A DNA stretch of 64,000 bases from Sipunculus nudus. Lineage: Eukaryota > Annelida > Sipuncula > Golfingiida > Sipunculidae. The position numbers and the translations under genes were made by a program. The notes below the pieces were generated by a model that saw only the letters and a list, made by a program, of their open reading frames with translations, was not told the origin of the DNA and searched no databases. Numbering within the stretch: the first letter of the stretch is position 1; each line of letters starts with the position of its first letter. The DNA lies in assembly GCA_026874595.1 (NCBI GenBank), contig CM049318.1:61536250-61600249 (forward strand), given 5' to 3'. Below are positions 52,911 to 64,000 of this stretch, piece after piece.

Positions 52911-53483
52911 ACCACATACATTGTTTCAATGGCCAATAGTCTTAAAATTTTATTTAAACTATCGGACCCCGCGAAAAGACAGGCCTCCGAATTGCCCATT
53001 GCGTCCTATTGTATAAATTTAATTTCTAATTATGATAAGGGAGAAAATTTTTATCTTGCAGGTATGATTCTGAGTGAATTTTATTCTACGATTCTACAAC
53101 TTTGTGACTGGTAGGCCTGTCTTGAAGTATTTCTGTGCGCAACTGATGAAACAGAAACGCACCGCCTAAATGTTACCGCACGCACCACGCATACCGAGAT
53201 ACATGGCGCACCGTTAACGCAGCTTCAGTCGTAAACTAGACCCAGGACTTGCAATCAGCAGAAATGACAAAGTGGTAATGTATAAAAGACAAATGAAAAG
53301 AGAAAGAGAGGAAAGGGACGTCATAAAAAGTTTTGTCACATGTGCTAAGGCCAAAAATCTGCAAGAAAGCTGCAGAATTTAATAAGAGAACATTATTCTT
53401 AATATTGAAATCCTCAACAGAATTTTATTAAGAGTTCTATCAGATTGCAGTGACAAAAATATCAATTAAGCTGCGTGACAAAC

Positions 53484-53688
53484 ATGGACGCCATGCGGGT
53501 GATCGCGCAGACGGCGTGGACGTTAATTTTTTGGACATCTGCGGTAATGTCCTACCCGACCGGCGCGCCCTCTACAGCCTGCCCTGATATGTACCCCAGT
53601 GGCCATGGATCATCACCGCAAGTCACCGACACTCCGTATTACATTGAAGTATCTGACGAGGAATACCTGCCCGGTATACCAATGTCAG
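53484..53688 (+). CDS. First coding exon of a Reeler-domain secreted protein
   Basis: ATG at 53484 (context aacATGG) starts MDAMRVIAQTAWTLIFWTSA, a signal peptide ending near VMS. After it comes YPTGAPSTACPDMYPSGHGS, then SPQVTDTPYYIEVSDEEYLP and GIPMSG. The pattern GAP..AC.DM.P.HG..PQ...PY.I is the start of the Reeler domain found in reelin, FRRS1/SDR2-type ferric reductases and insect or mollusc defence proteins. The exon ends in phase 1 at TCAG|GTAAGT. The next exon (rest of the Reeler fold) was not found in the remaining 10 kb. Which Reeler protein it is cannot be told from this exon. Confidence 0.8.
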
Positions 53689-53759
53689 GTAAGTGTTGTA
53701 ATATATCAGATCAATAATTAGGAAGATACTAAAATGATACTAAATGATACTAAATTATA

Positions 53760-53913
53760 ATTTATTGAGAGTACACTAGTATTTTACTTCTTCTACTATT
53801 ACTATTTCTAATTATACTACTACCTACTACTACTACTAAATAATAATAAAAATAAGAAGAAGAAGAAGAACTATAACAACAACAACAATAATGATAATAA
53901 TAACAACAACAAC

Positions 53914-53947
<34 letters not shown>

Positions 53948-53948
53948 C
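53760..53948. repeat. Trinucleotide-rich tract (ACT, AAG, AAC, AAT)
   Basis: Runs of tactac, aagaag, aacaac and aataat in sequence, next to the tail of element copy C. The leucine- and tyrosine-rich frame on the other strand is an artefact. Confidence 0.9.
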
Positions 53949-54766
53949 AAGTGACCCATGGCCCGGTCATGACGCTCAGCCGACTTACATGTTGACAATG
54001 TGACCTTGCACAGGCAACTAATAAAGATTATGTATCATAAAGATCATTGTTCATGTATATTAGCTAAAGTACATCAAGACCCATCAGCACACCACATTTG
54101 ATGACAATCTATCCAGCCGTTCCTTAGGAATCTGGTAATTGGCGTGTATTTTGCATTATTCTGGGGTGCTCAAACATGATCTGTAACACAGAAAATATAG
54201 GTCACAGTGACCTAATTTCAGGTTTCTGAGGAGAACTTTTGAGGAACTCTCAGGATGTCAATTTAGAAGATTCTAGGTCCAATGGTTGTGATTTGTGCCT
54301 TGCATTGGTATCAAATTTTTTATTATTCTAGGTACAGCGGTTATTATTGGTGCCCTGTTAACAGACGACTGCATCTTTGAAGGTTTCAAAAGTATAGAAA
54401 CAAATCTTTAAACATTTAAAATTCCAGGTAGCGCCACGAGTCTGCAGAAAATTATGAAACACTCTATGATCAATATGCATGCAAATAATCATAGTAATCA
54501 ATGCATTAATTGTTTACATAATTGAGCTTTTGTATTAAATTTTGCATTATTGGGGGGGGGGGGTACTTATAATGGGTAACAGAGACCTAATGTCAGGTTT
54601 CAAAGAAGATTTTTTATGGGCGTCTATGGATGTCAAGTTAGAAGAGATTCCAGGACCAGCGGTTACGATATGTGCCTGGTTATAGGACAGACGAACCGAC
54701 CGACGGTCGGACGCCGGACAAAGGGTGATCGCTATAGCTCAGATGACTTTCAGTCAGCTGAGCTAA
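53946..54766 (-). mobile_element. Pearl/HINE-like rolling-circle element, copy C (short, inverted)
   Basis: On the minus strand it begins TTAGCTCAGCTGACTGAAAG at 54766, the same head hairpin as copies A and B, followed by 'cgatcaccctttgtccggcg'. It ends GGCTGAGCGTCATGACC and then GGGTCACTTGTT at 53946. Only about two core units remain, each with 'gacatcc' and 'ggtc(t/a)ctgt(t/g)acc' motifs shared with copy A. It lies inside the first intron of the Reeler gene. Confidence 0.72.
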
Positions 54767-54889
54767 TAATAATATTAATATTAATAATTATAATAAATTA
54801 TAATGAACCCTTTCAAAGATATTTAAATAAATCGAACAAGAAATTCATTGGCTTTATTTTGAATTTAAACTTGGCCTGGTTGAGTCAAG

Positions 54890-55760
54890 GTCTTATCACG
54901 ACGGAGCGATCGACTGGCTAATAAGAAGCTGACTTCTCACGTTTTAGATTAGGCAGATTTTAAATCGAAGTCCGAAGGCCTAGTTTGACTCAGCTGAAGG
55001 GCCTAATTTGAATCATAACGGCATTCATGCTTAAAACCGCACTTACAGCGTCCCTTGTTAAATATACACTATATATTCACGCGGTTAGTAATTTCATTAT
55101 TTCATTTTTATGACCTCGGTGAAGAATTCAAACGAAAGGAAACATGTTAATGGACCAACCAATGTGTAAATCCAGTCTCTGTGCGGCCATCAACGTGCTG
55201 ATGTGAAAATTATCAAGCGTGGAAGTCGTTAGGGACGTGCTTGTTAATACAGACACTCATACAAATTAAATTAGCAACATATTTGTTTTCACGAATGTGT
55301 GCGTATGCAAGGGGCTTGCATATGTGTACGTGTCAATTGACTGGTTGAATTGCCTTGTTAATAGTTTATGAAACAACGGGCGGAGTGTGTGTATGTGTGT
55401 GTAGGGGGGTATATATAGACGGAAAAAGTTATAGCGGTACGGCGACCCCTGCAGGATTAAAAGAAAGTTCAATGCAAACAATCATTAGACAAGCAAATTA
55501 AAAATTTAAAAATTTAAATTTAGCAGGTCCTTTTTCATAGAAAATAGTAAATTAATTGGCATTATATATGAACCTAGACTAGGCTTTAAATATGGAGCTT
55601 GCCCATGCAGACAAGGCCTCGCCGCGACGGAGCGAGAGACCGGCTTATTGGAGGTTGACTCGCACTATGCAATGTGTAAATACCGTCTCTATGCAACCAT
55701 TTACGTGCTGATGCGAAAATTATCAACCAGTGAAGTCGTTTGTCGGTCTTTGCGCAACCC
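54890..55760. repeat. Local duplication of a ~130-350-bp module
   Basis: The text 'cgacggagcga' to 'aatgtgtaaat..cgtctctgtgc', 'cgtgctgatg.gaaaattatcaa' and 'gaagtcgtt' occurs at about 54898-55235 and again at about 55621-55745. The intervening 390 bp is unrelated. No family is recognised. Confidence 0.55.
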
Positions 55761-56584
55761 ATGACTTCCGTATATCCAATAACATTAAAAATCAAATTCC
55801 ATTTTATTTCATTCTCATGTTGTAGAAATTTTTGGAAAATATGGGTCTACTCTAGTGAAGTTTTCGTATCTCTCTCATGCTGCAGGTCCGGTTCCGCCTG
55901 ACCTGCAAGGCCTCTAGTTATTATACTTGCCACTAAAATATGTAAGTAGAACATAATTACGTAATTCTATTTTTGGGGCAATGTCACCGAGGCAGGATTT
56001 CTCATAATAACTTCCTGTCAATTAAATAGGGGAATCCTTGATATTTGCATGTTAGTATACGTGTACTGGGTGATTACTTCTGACTGGCAAATTATCACAT
56101 CTATTATCACTTTAGACCAAGGGTAACTATAGATAAACCGCGTTTTATCTTCGGTGAAAGTATGGAAAAGGCCATATATTGCAAACGTCATAGAAAACAC
56201 CCTTAGTTCAGCTATAGCTATGACAGGTGGTGCTAATTATTGGCTGTATATTTTACCTGTCGGGATGACTGCAGCTGTGTGTGGTAAGATAATTTACATA
56301 TTTTTCTCTCCTCTTTCTGCAAACTTTATAAAAAATAATTATGATAACTGAGAAATATTTATTAAGAGATTATCCAGTTTGCCATCTTAATTTCTGGGTC
56401 AGTGAGGGTTTGTGTAGTAGGCTAAATTTGTCTATCACTGCAGGGTCAGTAGTGCTGAAGTTTTGCATTAACTCATGGTCCTGTAACTCTTTGAAATTCG
56501 TTCATCAATGCAGGGATCTGTAAGGAGTAGGACGACTCTGGTTTGAACCCCGCCAGAGCCTTGCCGTAAATATACGACTCGGGA

Positions 56585-57010
56585 AGCATTTATCGTTGGC
56601 TTGTAAGCCTGACTTGAGTCATAATGCAAGCCATGCGGAGAAATACATTGCAGTGATTGCAGTGGTCTCCATCATGTTGCATTGATATCATGGTGAGTAG
56701 CCCATAATCTTAACATTAGGCTACGAATGATATATTCACATAAAACAATATATGTGAACTCACAACCCAAACTGAAAACCCGTCTTTTTGGAAACCGGTT
56801 AATTCTTGTACAGTGTACAAGTTGACTCTCGTCCAGCTACCTGTACGAGCCAGGCTTGTATTCATGCGGTCAAAAATTCAACAAACATGCAGAGGAATTT
56901 ACCAGTAAGCTGAGTTAAAACGGATTTTTTTCTCGCTCGTGGCAGGTTTGGTTGGAAAGTATAGTTAAAAAGCTAACGATTGGTCTGGTTTATGTCCAAT
57001 GTTAAAATCT
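56585..57010. repeat. Interspersed module, copy 1
   Basis: Shares with 61186-61510 in the same order 'ttgcattgatatc.tggtga', 'aacattagg.tacgaatgat', 'ctcgtccag', 'cgagcca.gcttgtattcat' and 'aaaagctaacgattggtct'. The left part (catttatcgttggcttgtaa) also recurs at 59330-59410. Family unknown. A GGTTTGAACCC word near 56540 resembles a Pol III B box, so a SINE-like origin is possible. Confidence 0.55.
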
Positions 57011-57401
57011 TTATAGAATCTCACAGAAATGTGCTGTCCTAACGACAGGTAATAACTTGTGAATGATAACTAGCCCAATCCAGGTATATCCTGATGATTT
57101 AATCAATAATATATATTAATATATATATACTGGGTTCGTTGTGGTTTTCGTGGTCCAGGAAGCTATTGTGTTTGTTTGGTGGGGATTTGTATTATTATAC
57201 TTGAACAGCAGGTGCTAGGCCCTGCGTTTACATGTGGAGGTCAGTTCGCTTTTATATTAAAAGGGCCCTGTTCTGTTCCGGTCTGCATGTGATGAAATAA
57301 TTCTTCGTGTTGCATAAATCACATTTCTCTGTTGTGGTTGAATATTTGAATATGCCCTGCGTTTTAGGCCGGCTGGTAAGCTGAACTAACGAAACAGCAT
57401 A

Positions 57402-57874
57402 GGCGGCGAAACCGGGGGGGGGGGGGGGGGGGGCACGCCCAACGCCCCCAATAAAAATTGTTGGGTATAAAAAAATACACTATTTTTATAATTGAGTATT
57501 TGCACGCTCACATATATAAATTCTCCTCCGCTCGGGCACTATGCGCCCTCAGTACTTGGAGTACCATATATACAGGGCCGCAGCCTCCAGGATTGAGGTG
57601 CAAAGAAAATATTGCATAGTTGATATTCTGTGTGAAAATGCATCCATTGCCAGACAAATAACAATCTCTTTACAAGGAGGTACTGTTTTACTAAATAAGC
57701 ATTGACCAATAAATGACAGCAAAAATGCACCAGAATGCAGCAGTATACCCTCGAATCCGCTTATTGCCCCCCCCCCCCCAACCGCCATTAGGGTCAGGCT
57801 ACGGCCCTTATATATATATATCCTGGTCTACAATTGCCCCCCCCCCCCGACAATGAAAATTTGGTTTCGCCGCC
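57402..57874. mobile_element. MITE with GGCGGCGAAACC ends
   Basis: The left end GGCGGCGAAACC at 57402 and the right end GGTTTCGCCGCC ending 57874 are perfect 12-bp inverted repeats. Both are followed inward by a poly-G or poly-C run. A further poly-C run lies at about 57768. No ORF of note. Confidence 0.6.
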
Positions 57875-57999
57875 AGTGAACAGTACTTTAGTACATTATG
57901 AAATCAAGCTAATTATACACATAGTATAATATTATTAGTGCTCCCCTGCACTGTAGAGCACTTTCACTGTGATGTATAGAACCTTAATGTTTTATATTG

Positions 58000-58002
<3 letters not shown>

Positions 58003-58042
<40 letters not shown>
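58003..58042. repeat. Microsatellite (AT)n
   Basis: About 20 AT dinucleotides at the left edge of the module at 58043-58390. Confidence 0.96.
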
Positions 58043-58047
<5 letters not shown>

Positions 58048-58390
58048 CATATTTTATTCTTTGCACAGAGGTACTGATTACCACCAGCAGGAACTTTTCT
58101 TTGAAAACAAGTTACTAAAGAAATACATTGAAACTTCTAATTTATAAGGGCACCTCCTTGGGACTTGCTCAAACTGCTCACTCTGAAGAGGTGCCCACTA
58201 AAGGTAGGTTGTTCCCCTCAACATTAATAATAAGAAAAAATGTGACTCTCAAAAGCCGCCCAGGATATAGAACTGTCCACCTTTTGAGGTGCGCACTCGG
58301 AGAGGTTCCACCGTATATGCTATTATATCATTTTTTGTTTGTACAGAACTTTACAGGGCTCTATAGCACTCTTAACTTCTCCTATAAAAT
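58043..58390. repeat. Interspersed module, copy 1 of pair with 61613-61960
   Basis: Shares long stretches with 61613-61960, for example 'ctttgaaaacaagtt', 'gaaatacattgaaacttc', 'taagggcacctccttgggac' and 'actcttaacttct'. Each copy abuts an AT microsatellite on its left. Confidence 0.75.
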
Positions 58391-58401
58391 TTAGATATCA
58401 T

Positions 58402-58565
58402 AGGCCAAAAAAAAAATAAAAGGTATGGTTCTCAGGCACCGCCCGCATCAATTTTAAACCCCCGCATCACAAATTTTTATTTTGATTTACCAAAGTAAGT
58501 TACCAATTTATGGCTACAGCCGCTCGGACATTTCTTTCAAGAAGATAAAATCATACACTTTCCTT
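58402..58565. mobile_element. MITE with GGCCAAAA ends, copy 3, truncated
   Basis: The left end AGGCCAAAAAAAAAATAAAA then ggtatggttctcaggcacc matches the family at 13279. The homology fades after 'agaagataaaatcatacac' and no right terminus is present. Confidence 0.7.
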
Positions 58566-58724
58566 GCATAGACTCTGGAAAATTTTGAAGGTTAATAGAA
58601 CTATTCAGCAATACTTTTTCCTATAGCTTATATAACACAGGCCGCAGAGTTACCCCACGAAAATTCAATGTTTTCTGGGTCATGTGATTTTCCTCCTTGT
58701 ACCCAGGCCTTCGGCACGCGTCTC

Positions 58725-59275
58725 ATTTTATTATGCAACGGTTTTGGACCTTTTCCCAAAACGATAAGTACGAATTTTGTTAGTTTTGGAAACAACTCCC
58801 TTTAAGCTGACCTTATGCATGATGTTAAAAATTGACTCACAATAACTTTCAATGTCAGTGGTACTACAAATATCAGGATTAGGAGAATTAAGCAGATTAA
58901 TTTCCGATACTAATGGTTTTGTGTAAGCTTCTTTAATCTCCTCACGACTCATTTTATGCCATAACCATAATGAGGTTTTATGTGTGTCATCAAAAAATCG
59001 TTAGGGTTTCATATTAAAAGAGCTTACGATAGGCAAGTGGTCTGACATATTTAAATCTTCCCAGTCTACAAGCATACAGTCTGGAAATAAATTAAGTTTA
59101 CACTGTTCAGCTGTTTAGCGAGTATACTTTCACATCTTGGCGGAAGGCTCGCCTGTTAACCTTAAGCTCAACACTCAGGTTTCCCACTATAAAAACAGTA
59201 TCCGACTGCGAGTACATATCATATAAATCACAGAGAACATTCAATTGTTCTTCATATTCTAGAAAACAAGAATAT
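58725..59275 (-). pseudogene. Decayed non-LTR retrotransposon fragment (APE endonuclease end and linker)
   Basis: The minus strand from about 59270 reads YEEQLNVLCDLYDMYSQSDT, then VFIVGNLSVELK; a stop and frame change follow; then DCLVDWEDLNMSDHLPIVSS, and from 58952 MSREEIKEAYTKPLVSEINL. The 'IVGxL' and 'SDHLPIV' words are the late motifs of the APE-type endonuclease (GDFN and SDHxPI) of elements such as CR1, Jockey and L1. The last part resembles the spacer before the reverse transcriptase. In-frame stops show it is dead and there is no RT core here. Confidence 0.6.
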
Positions 59276-59410
59276 TTAAGTACGGCGGCCCCTGCAGAAA
59301 ATGATTGAACGTTTAATGCAGACGTGTAAGCATTTATCGTGGGCTGGTAAGCCTATATTGAGTCGAGATGCAAGCCTTTCGAAGGAATGCATTGCAGTGG
59401 TCGTCCTAGC

Positions 59411-61149
59411 CCTGACTGGGCTTTAGTATTTGCGTTTACTAATAAAATGCTTAAAATAAAACGTGATTCCATGTATACCGATAGATTTAACTCAGTGCCA
59501 GCTCTTATCACTAAAGCCCTGTAAAGTCCGTATGGTGAATCCCTGTTATTTGCATAATAACGCGTCACAAGGCTCTTTGAGGACCTGACGATTCCCCGTA
59601 TTTGCATATCAGGCCGTCACGCCTCATGTGAGTGGCATCGTTGCTATGAGAACGCCAACAGTGGTCCCACAGCTCGACCCGCTTGGTAACATTCGCACTG
59701 AAATCATGTATTCAGGCATTCCTCACATGGACCTTCGTGTCCTATGATATATCTCTGCTGAACGAATATTACGGTCCATGGGCCAAATGTAAATGCATAT
59801 TGTAGACACCATCGCAGCAATTTAGTACCGATAGTTCCGGTAAAATTCCCTCTGCAGAGATGACAAGAGCAGCTGGTAGCATTTGTCATACCTACGCTCC
59901 CGAGGCAGCGGAAATCTTACGCTTCTAAAGAAGCAACTGATTTTCACGCTGCCAGCCTTAACCGTTTATGATATATTTAGACACCAGATGGCGGTTCGTT
60001 GTCCGCTGAACAAAACGTGCGTATGATGTGAAAAGCAGCCAACCAGATGCCAATAAACAAACACGCGACAGGCGTCCTGGCTCCGCCCATAGCTGCGCTT
60101 CAATCGCCGTTTGAAGACAAGTTTACGTTTGAATTTTAATTGCTCCCTCTGCATTCTCGCATAAACGACCGATTCGATTCTGACAGTATGACTGTACTAG
60201 TGTAGCCATGTGTTTGGTGTCTGCAGAACTGAAACCAGCCAGCGAGGTGTGCACGCAGCCTTTGTTGTTACGTTTCGTATGAATTACAGCTAACCGACCG
60301 GACATATCCTATGTGCCCAAGGCCCTAAGTAAACAACGTCTGTGGCAATTCTCTCTGAGCCTGTGGCCTGTTCATACGGTTACCGGGGTGATGAGCTGTC
60401 ACTCAAAACGGAATGAACATGATTGGCTACTTGTATTCCTCGCTTGGCCGTGTCCTCCAGCACAAGGTCTCATCTGATTGGACAAAAATACAGTGCTCCC
60501 CTCTGGTGTAGCAATTCAGGATACGAGGTCATAACAAACAGGGCTTACCATATAGGAAGTATGCCTATAGTTAAAGCGCTGTGTAAAGAGCGTATTGTCT
60601 GACCCCGTGTATTAACTGTTAAATTGTGACTCGCGAATTGTGATCGTTTCAGTCAGCCGGTACATTTTGACTGCGCTGGTCGCGTGTGCATCTGAATATC
60701 TCGCGCTGATTGGCTGAGTCAGAGTTTGTTAGGCCTACTGTCAAGAGGGGTGGTCCGATAAACGTTAACACTGAGGCTGAGGCTTAAAAACAAAAGTCTC
60801 GCCGAACTCAACATAAGCGATGTCCTAAAAATATTAAGACAAATTAAATGGGAATATTAGTAGCCAATTGGAAGCCCGGAATAGGCGATGACTGAATGAA
60901 CCATGTTTGTTTTGAAAAAGCGTCTGGGAAGGACCACTACTGACGTCAATGGAAAAGACCTTAATTCAGCGAGGTGGTGATGTGTGGCGCTGACCGTTCG
61001 GGAACCGGCCAAGATTACCAGTCCGTGAAATAAGAGGGTCAGATAGTGGTAAATTAGTTATATGAGTTGCCGCAAGATGGCGGTACCAATACTAAGTGCA
61101 ATACAACGCAGGAACGTTTGATTTCACTGTCAGAAGCAACAATTAAGTC
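59411..61149. other. Less repetitive intergenic region, no gene recognised
   Basis: G+C is somewhat higher than around it. Inverted CCAAT words (gattgg) occur near 60420, 60476 and 60710 and could mark a promoter. No coding exon with good splice sites was found. A CCCTCTGGTG word near 60500 resembles part of a CTCF site, on weak grounds. Confidence 0.4.
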
Positions 61150-61185
61150 ATAATTATTTCATGGACTGGGCCAGTCTATGGTCGT

Positions 61186-61510
61186 CTATCATATTGCATT
61201 GATATCGTGGTGAATAGCTCATAACCTTAACATTAGGTTACGAATGATGAATTGACACAAAAAAAATTAAGTGAGCTTACAACTTAACTGAAAGTTCGTA
61301 TCTCTGGTAACGAGTCATTTCCTGTATCGCGTGCAAGTTTGTTCTCGTCCAGTTACCTGAACGAGCCATGCTTGTATTCATGCGGCAGAAATTCAATAAG
61401 CATGCAGAAGGATTTACCAGTATGCTGTGTTGAAACGGATATTTTTCTCGCTGATTCTAGGCGTTGTTATAAAGTATAGTTTAAAAGCTAACGATTGGTC
61501 TAGTACATGT
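61186..61510. repeat. Interspersed module, copy 2
   Basis: Counterpart of 56640-57010 (see that entry). Here it lies directly left of an AT microsatellite and the second module at 61613-61960, whereas in the first locus about 1 kb separates the two modules. Confidence 0.6.
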
Positions 61511-61521
61511 TAAGTAAGTAA

Positions 61522-61592
<71 letters not shown>

Positions 61593-61612
61593 ATTATATA
61601 TATATATATATA
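61522..61612. repeat. Microsatellite (AT)n with minor interruptions
   Basis: AT dinucleotides interrupted by gtat and aatt; it joins the two modules on either side. Confidence 0.95.
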
Positions 61613-61960
61613 ATATTCTTTTGCATAGGGGTATTTAATCCTCATTCAATTGAGTACTACCGACAGGACCTCTTCTTTGAAAACAAGTTCCACAGAAATA
61701 CATTGAAACTTCTAATTTATAAGGGCACCTCCTTGGGACTTTCTCAAACTGCTTACTATGCAGAGGTGCCCATTAAATGTAGGTTTTAACCGCAACATAA
61801 ATAATTATAATGAGAAAAAATGGGACTCGAAGGCCTCCCAGGATATATATAGAGGTGTCCATCTTTTGAAGGTGCCCAGAAGGAAAAGTTCCTCTGTATA
61901 TTGTTAGTTTGTACAGAACTATACAGGGTTCTAAAGCACTCTTAACTTCTATCAAATGAG
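61613..61960. repeat. Interspersed module, copy 2 of pair with 58043-58390
   Basis: See 58043-58390. Differences are mainly substitutions and short indels, so the two copies are of moderate age. Confidence 0.75.
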
Positions 61961-62049
61961 ATATTAATGGGCTCATAATTGATTCTACGATGTGTCACGC
62001 CCGAGGGAAGAATCACTGCTGAATGCATTAACGGATGGTGGCGGACACT

Positions 62050-62240
62050 ACCCGTCATGCATTAATTGATTAATTGATTGATTGATAGTCTTTATTTCCT
62101 CCAGTGATGTAGATATACAATCAATATATATGTGCATTGAAGCAGAAAATTCAGTCACATGAAAAGATACAAAAGTGCGACATATAAGAAGATAAAAAAA
62201 TTACCAAACGTAACACAAGAGATCAACGAATTAGAACAAA
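62050..62240 (-). mobile_element. Possible 3' end of a non-LTR retrotransposon
   Basis: On the minus strand the sequence reads 'ggaggaaataaagactatca' followed by a tandem (atca/atta) tail. An AATAAA with a short simple-repeat tail is the usual 3' end of several non-LTR families. The body would extend to higher coordinates, where I see no coding motif. Confidence 0.35.
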
Positions 62241-62654
62241 AGGAATTGAACTGAGAGTTGTTACTTTTAAAATATTACCTAGAGACACGCTTCAATTCAT
62301 TAATTGATTTACACGGATATCTTGAACTGATTATTGTTATATCTATCGATAGGCAATTTCTAAAACAAACATGGTAATGGGGTGAGGGGCAGGGTGAATG
62401 GTATGGGCTTTCCTGATTTGGACAAAAAATTGGGGAAAATTAAAGCAAATAAAGAAGATAAATTTATAATGGACAACGATGCCAAAATGGTAAAGTAACA
62501 TTGATTATAAATAAATCCTCGGCTAAAAGACAACCAAAATTTTTTATAAATAATCTTAAAATTTGTCCCCCTTTTTTATGAAAGAAATCAACCCATTGAT
62601 TTTATCTATCTGAGGTTAACGTGAATAAATATTTCTCCGAAGTCAGCGTCAATC

Positions 62655-63230
62655 TGGTTCATTTATAGCTCATCCGGCCATAGGCCAGAGGAACTTATGG
62701 GATGGCGATGCAGTGTCTAGTGTCCGTCCGTACATCTGTCCGGCGTCCGTCTACAATTCACAAAAATGCTTCCCCTCTTATAATTCTTGATCGATTTTGA
62801 TTAAGTTATTTATTTATTTGTTAGGGCAAGATGTGATGTGGTTTTAAAACTTCTCCACAGAATTTTGACATTAATGCATTAAACAAAATTATAAAAACTT
62901 TTTTTTTACAAAATCATAAAATAATGCTTTCTCTGCTTTATTTCTTGACCGATTTTTGAGTTTAACTAGTTTTATTAGATAAGGCTAGGAATTCCCTATG
63001 AAACTGAAATCTGAAGGATTTATTAATTATGCAAATTTGTGAGAACTTTTTCAAAATCACCATGAAATGTTTTGAGACGGTTTGGGCTTGGAGCCGCCTT
63101 CTACTAAACTTTTCCACAGAATTTTGTACCAGCAGATGGGGTCACATAAGATACCATCTTTCTATGATGTTAAGTGCATTTCATGCACACACAGTGTGAT
63201 TTCAAAGTTTTATGTTGCAAAGGTACCTAC
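62655..63230 (+). repeat. Hairpin-headed repeat (HINE-like), fragment
   Basis: The head 'tagctcatccggccataggccagagg' can fold (GGCC-ATA-GGCC) and is followed by a TCCG/TCTG-rich stretch (gtccgtccgtacatctgtccg). Two diverged core units follow, sharing 'cttttataattcttgatcgattt' or 'tttatttcttgaccgattttt' and 'cttttccacagaattttg'. The tail was not found. A separate family from copies A-C. Confidence 0.5.
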
Positions 63231-63398
63231 TAAGCAAAACGTCATCGACGTTCTGGTTTAAAATAGGTATTCGGTAACACGTGTATCATTCACTGTCAAC
63301 CATATAGACGATCACAATGCAGTATTCAGTAATCCTTCTCTCCGTAGGCCTAATCTTGCCGGTAGTGTAGCCGTTTATCTTTACATCATGAGAATATA

Positions 63399-63739
63399 AG
63401 GCCAAAATAAAAAAAAGGTATGATTCTCAGGCACTTTTTTTTTCAGAAATCAATGCGGGCGGGCGCTTTTTTTATTTTGTATTTTTTGGTATATTTCGAT
63501 TAATATGTCAAATGATAAGGGAAAAGCATGAAAATAACAGTTTTATTTTGATAAACAAGTAAAAGCACTACAAAACAAAGGAAATTGTATGGTTTTATCT
63601 TCTTGAAATAAATGTCGGAGCGGCATCAGCTTAAAATTGGAAAGTTTCCATTGAAAATCAAAATAAAAATTTTTGATGCGGGGGTTTAATTTGATGCGGG
63701 AGGTGCCTGAGAACAATACCTTTTATTTTTTTTTGGCCT
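63399..63739. mobile_element. MITE with GGCCAAAA ends, copy 4, opposite orientation
   Basis: Complete: AGGCCAAAATAAAAAAAAGG at the left and ccttttatttttttttGGCC then T at the right. Internal sequence is inverted relative to copy 1 (gatgcggggg on this strand). Flanks are ata|...|aat. Confidence 0.85.
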
Positions 63740-64000
63740 AATAGGGGTGGATTTGGAGGAGTACAGGCGCCTTCTATTTCGACAGATAAAAAAAAATCTA
63801 TGAAATAGAAAACATTCGCTCAGTACCAAAAACTAGCGCTGGATCATGCGTCTAGCACCGTTTTCGTCCATACAGTTCTACATGCGGCAGTTATATATAT
63901 ATATACATATTTATTGGAAATTGATTCCTACGGTTTTATATGTATGTCGTGTTACATAAACCGACATCGTTTCCTTGGCACCGAGACTATGATACTGGTT

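Larger units (their letters stand above)
51600..53470. other. Unassigned sequence before the Reeler exon
   Basis: Holds a poly-C run at about 52070-52086 and microsatellites at 52454-52495 (TA) and 52851-52910 (AT, GT, GC). No exon or known repeat is evident. The last few hundred bases should contain the promoter and 5' UTR of the exon at 53484; no clear TATA box is seen. Confidence 0.45.

Noticed and set aside
53762-53998. Leucine/tyrosine-rich ORF on the minus strand
   Set aside because: It is translation of trinucleotide repeats and the tail of element copy C.
60495-60515. CTCF-like site (CCCTCTGGTG)
   Set aside because: A single partial match with a wrong flank; chance occurrence is expected in a window this long.
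63318-63371. Mini-ORF with a hydrophobic start (MQYSVILLSVGLILPVV)
   Set aside because: Only 17 residues, no promoter evidence and next to a MITE; likely chance.

Overview
This is AT-rich animal nuclear DNA: genes split by GT-AG introns, many microsatellites, and introns packed with several kinds of mobile element. The repeat style points to a mollusc or another lophotrochozoan. Its marks are pearl/HINE-like elements with TCCG/TCTG microsatellites and tandem core repeats, hAT, piggyBac and DIRS-like pieces, and tRNA-type SINEs. This placement is inference; the phylum was not tested by any search.

The central gene is a complete GCN5/PCAF-type lysine acetyltransferase (KAT2) on the + strand, 10958-37959. 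I rebuilt 17 coding exons by hand. All junction phases agree and the joined frame is 2403 nt including the stop, giving 800 residues. In order the protein has the PCAF N-terminal domain, a variable linker, the GNAT catalytic domain (Glu540; Q551, G554 and G556 of the acetyl-CoA loop) and a C-terminal bromodomain (Tyr771, Asn772). One intron, probably two, starts with GC instead of GT. The most unusual point is exon 14: its 3' splice site and first codons lie at the end of an array of 26-bp repeats, each a copy of that splice site. The array is split by a 4-kb element.

Two other genes are seen only as first coding exons with signal peptides: a minus-strand exon at 5017-5143, and a + strand exon at 53484-53688 that starts a Reeler-domain protein. 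A 32-residue secreted-type ORF behind a TATA box at 9.5-9.7 kb is a weaker candidate.

Layout: 1-5 kb, two hAT-like elements with exact 8-bp target duplications and a perfect hairpin; 5-10.9 kb, the minus-strand exon, a piggyBac-like element with TTAA ends and the mini-ORF; 10.9-38.4 kb, KAT2 with introns holding MITEs, SINEs, hairpin-headed tandem-core elements, a decayed DIRS-like retroelement and several interrupted arrays; 38.6-44.2 kb, a 3' inverted repeat and a second large pearl/HINE-like element rich in poly-C; 44.2-48.4 kb, little that I recognise; 48.4-51.6 kb, a minisatellite of 50-bp units open in all three forward frames; 51.6-64 kb, the Reeler exon, an inverted short copy of the pearl-like element, duplicated modules, a decayed non-LTR endonuclease fragment, MITEs and microsatellites.
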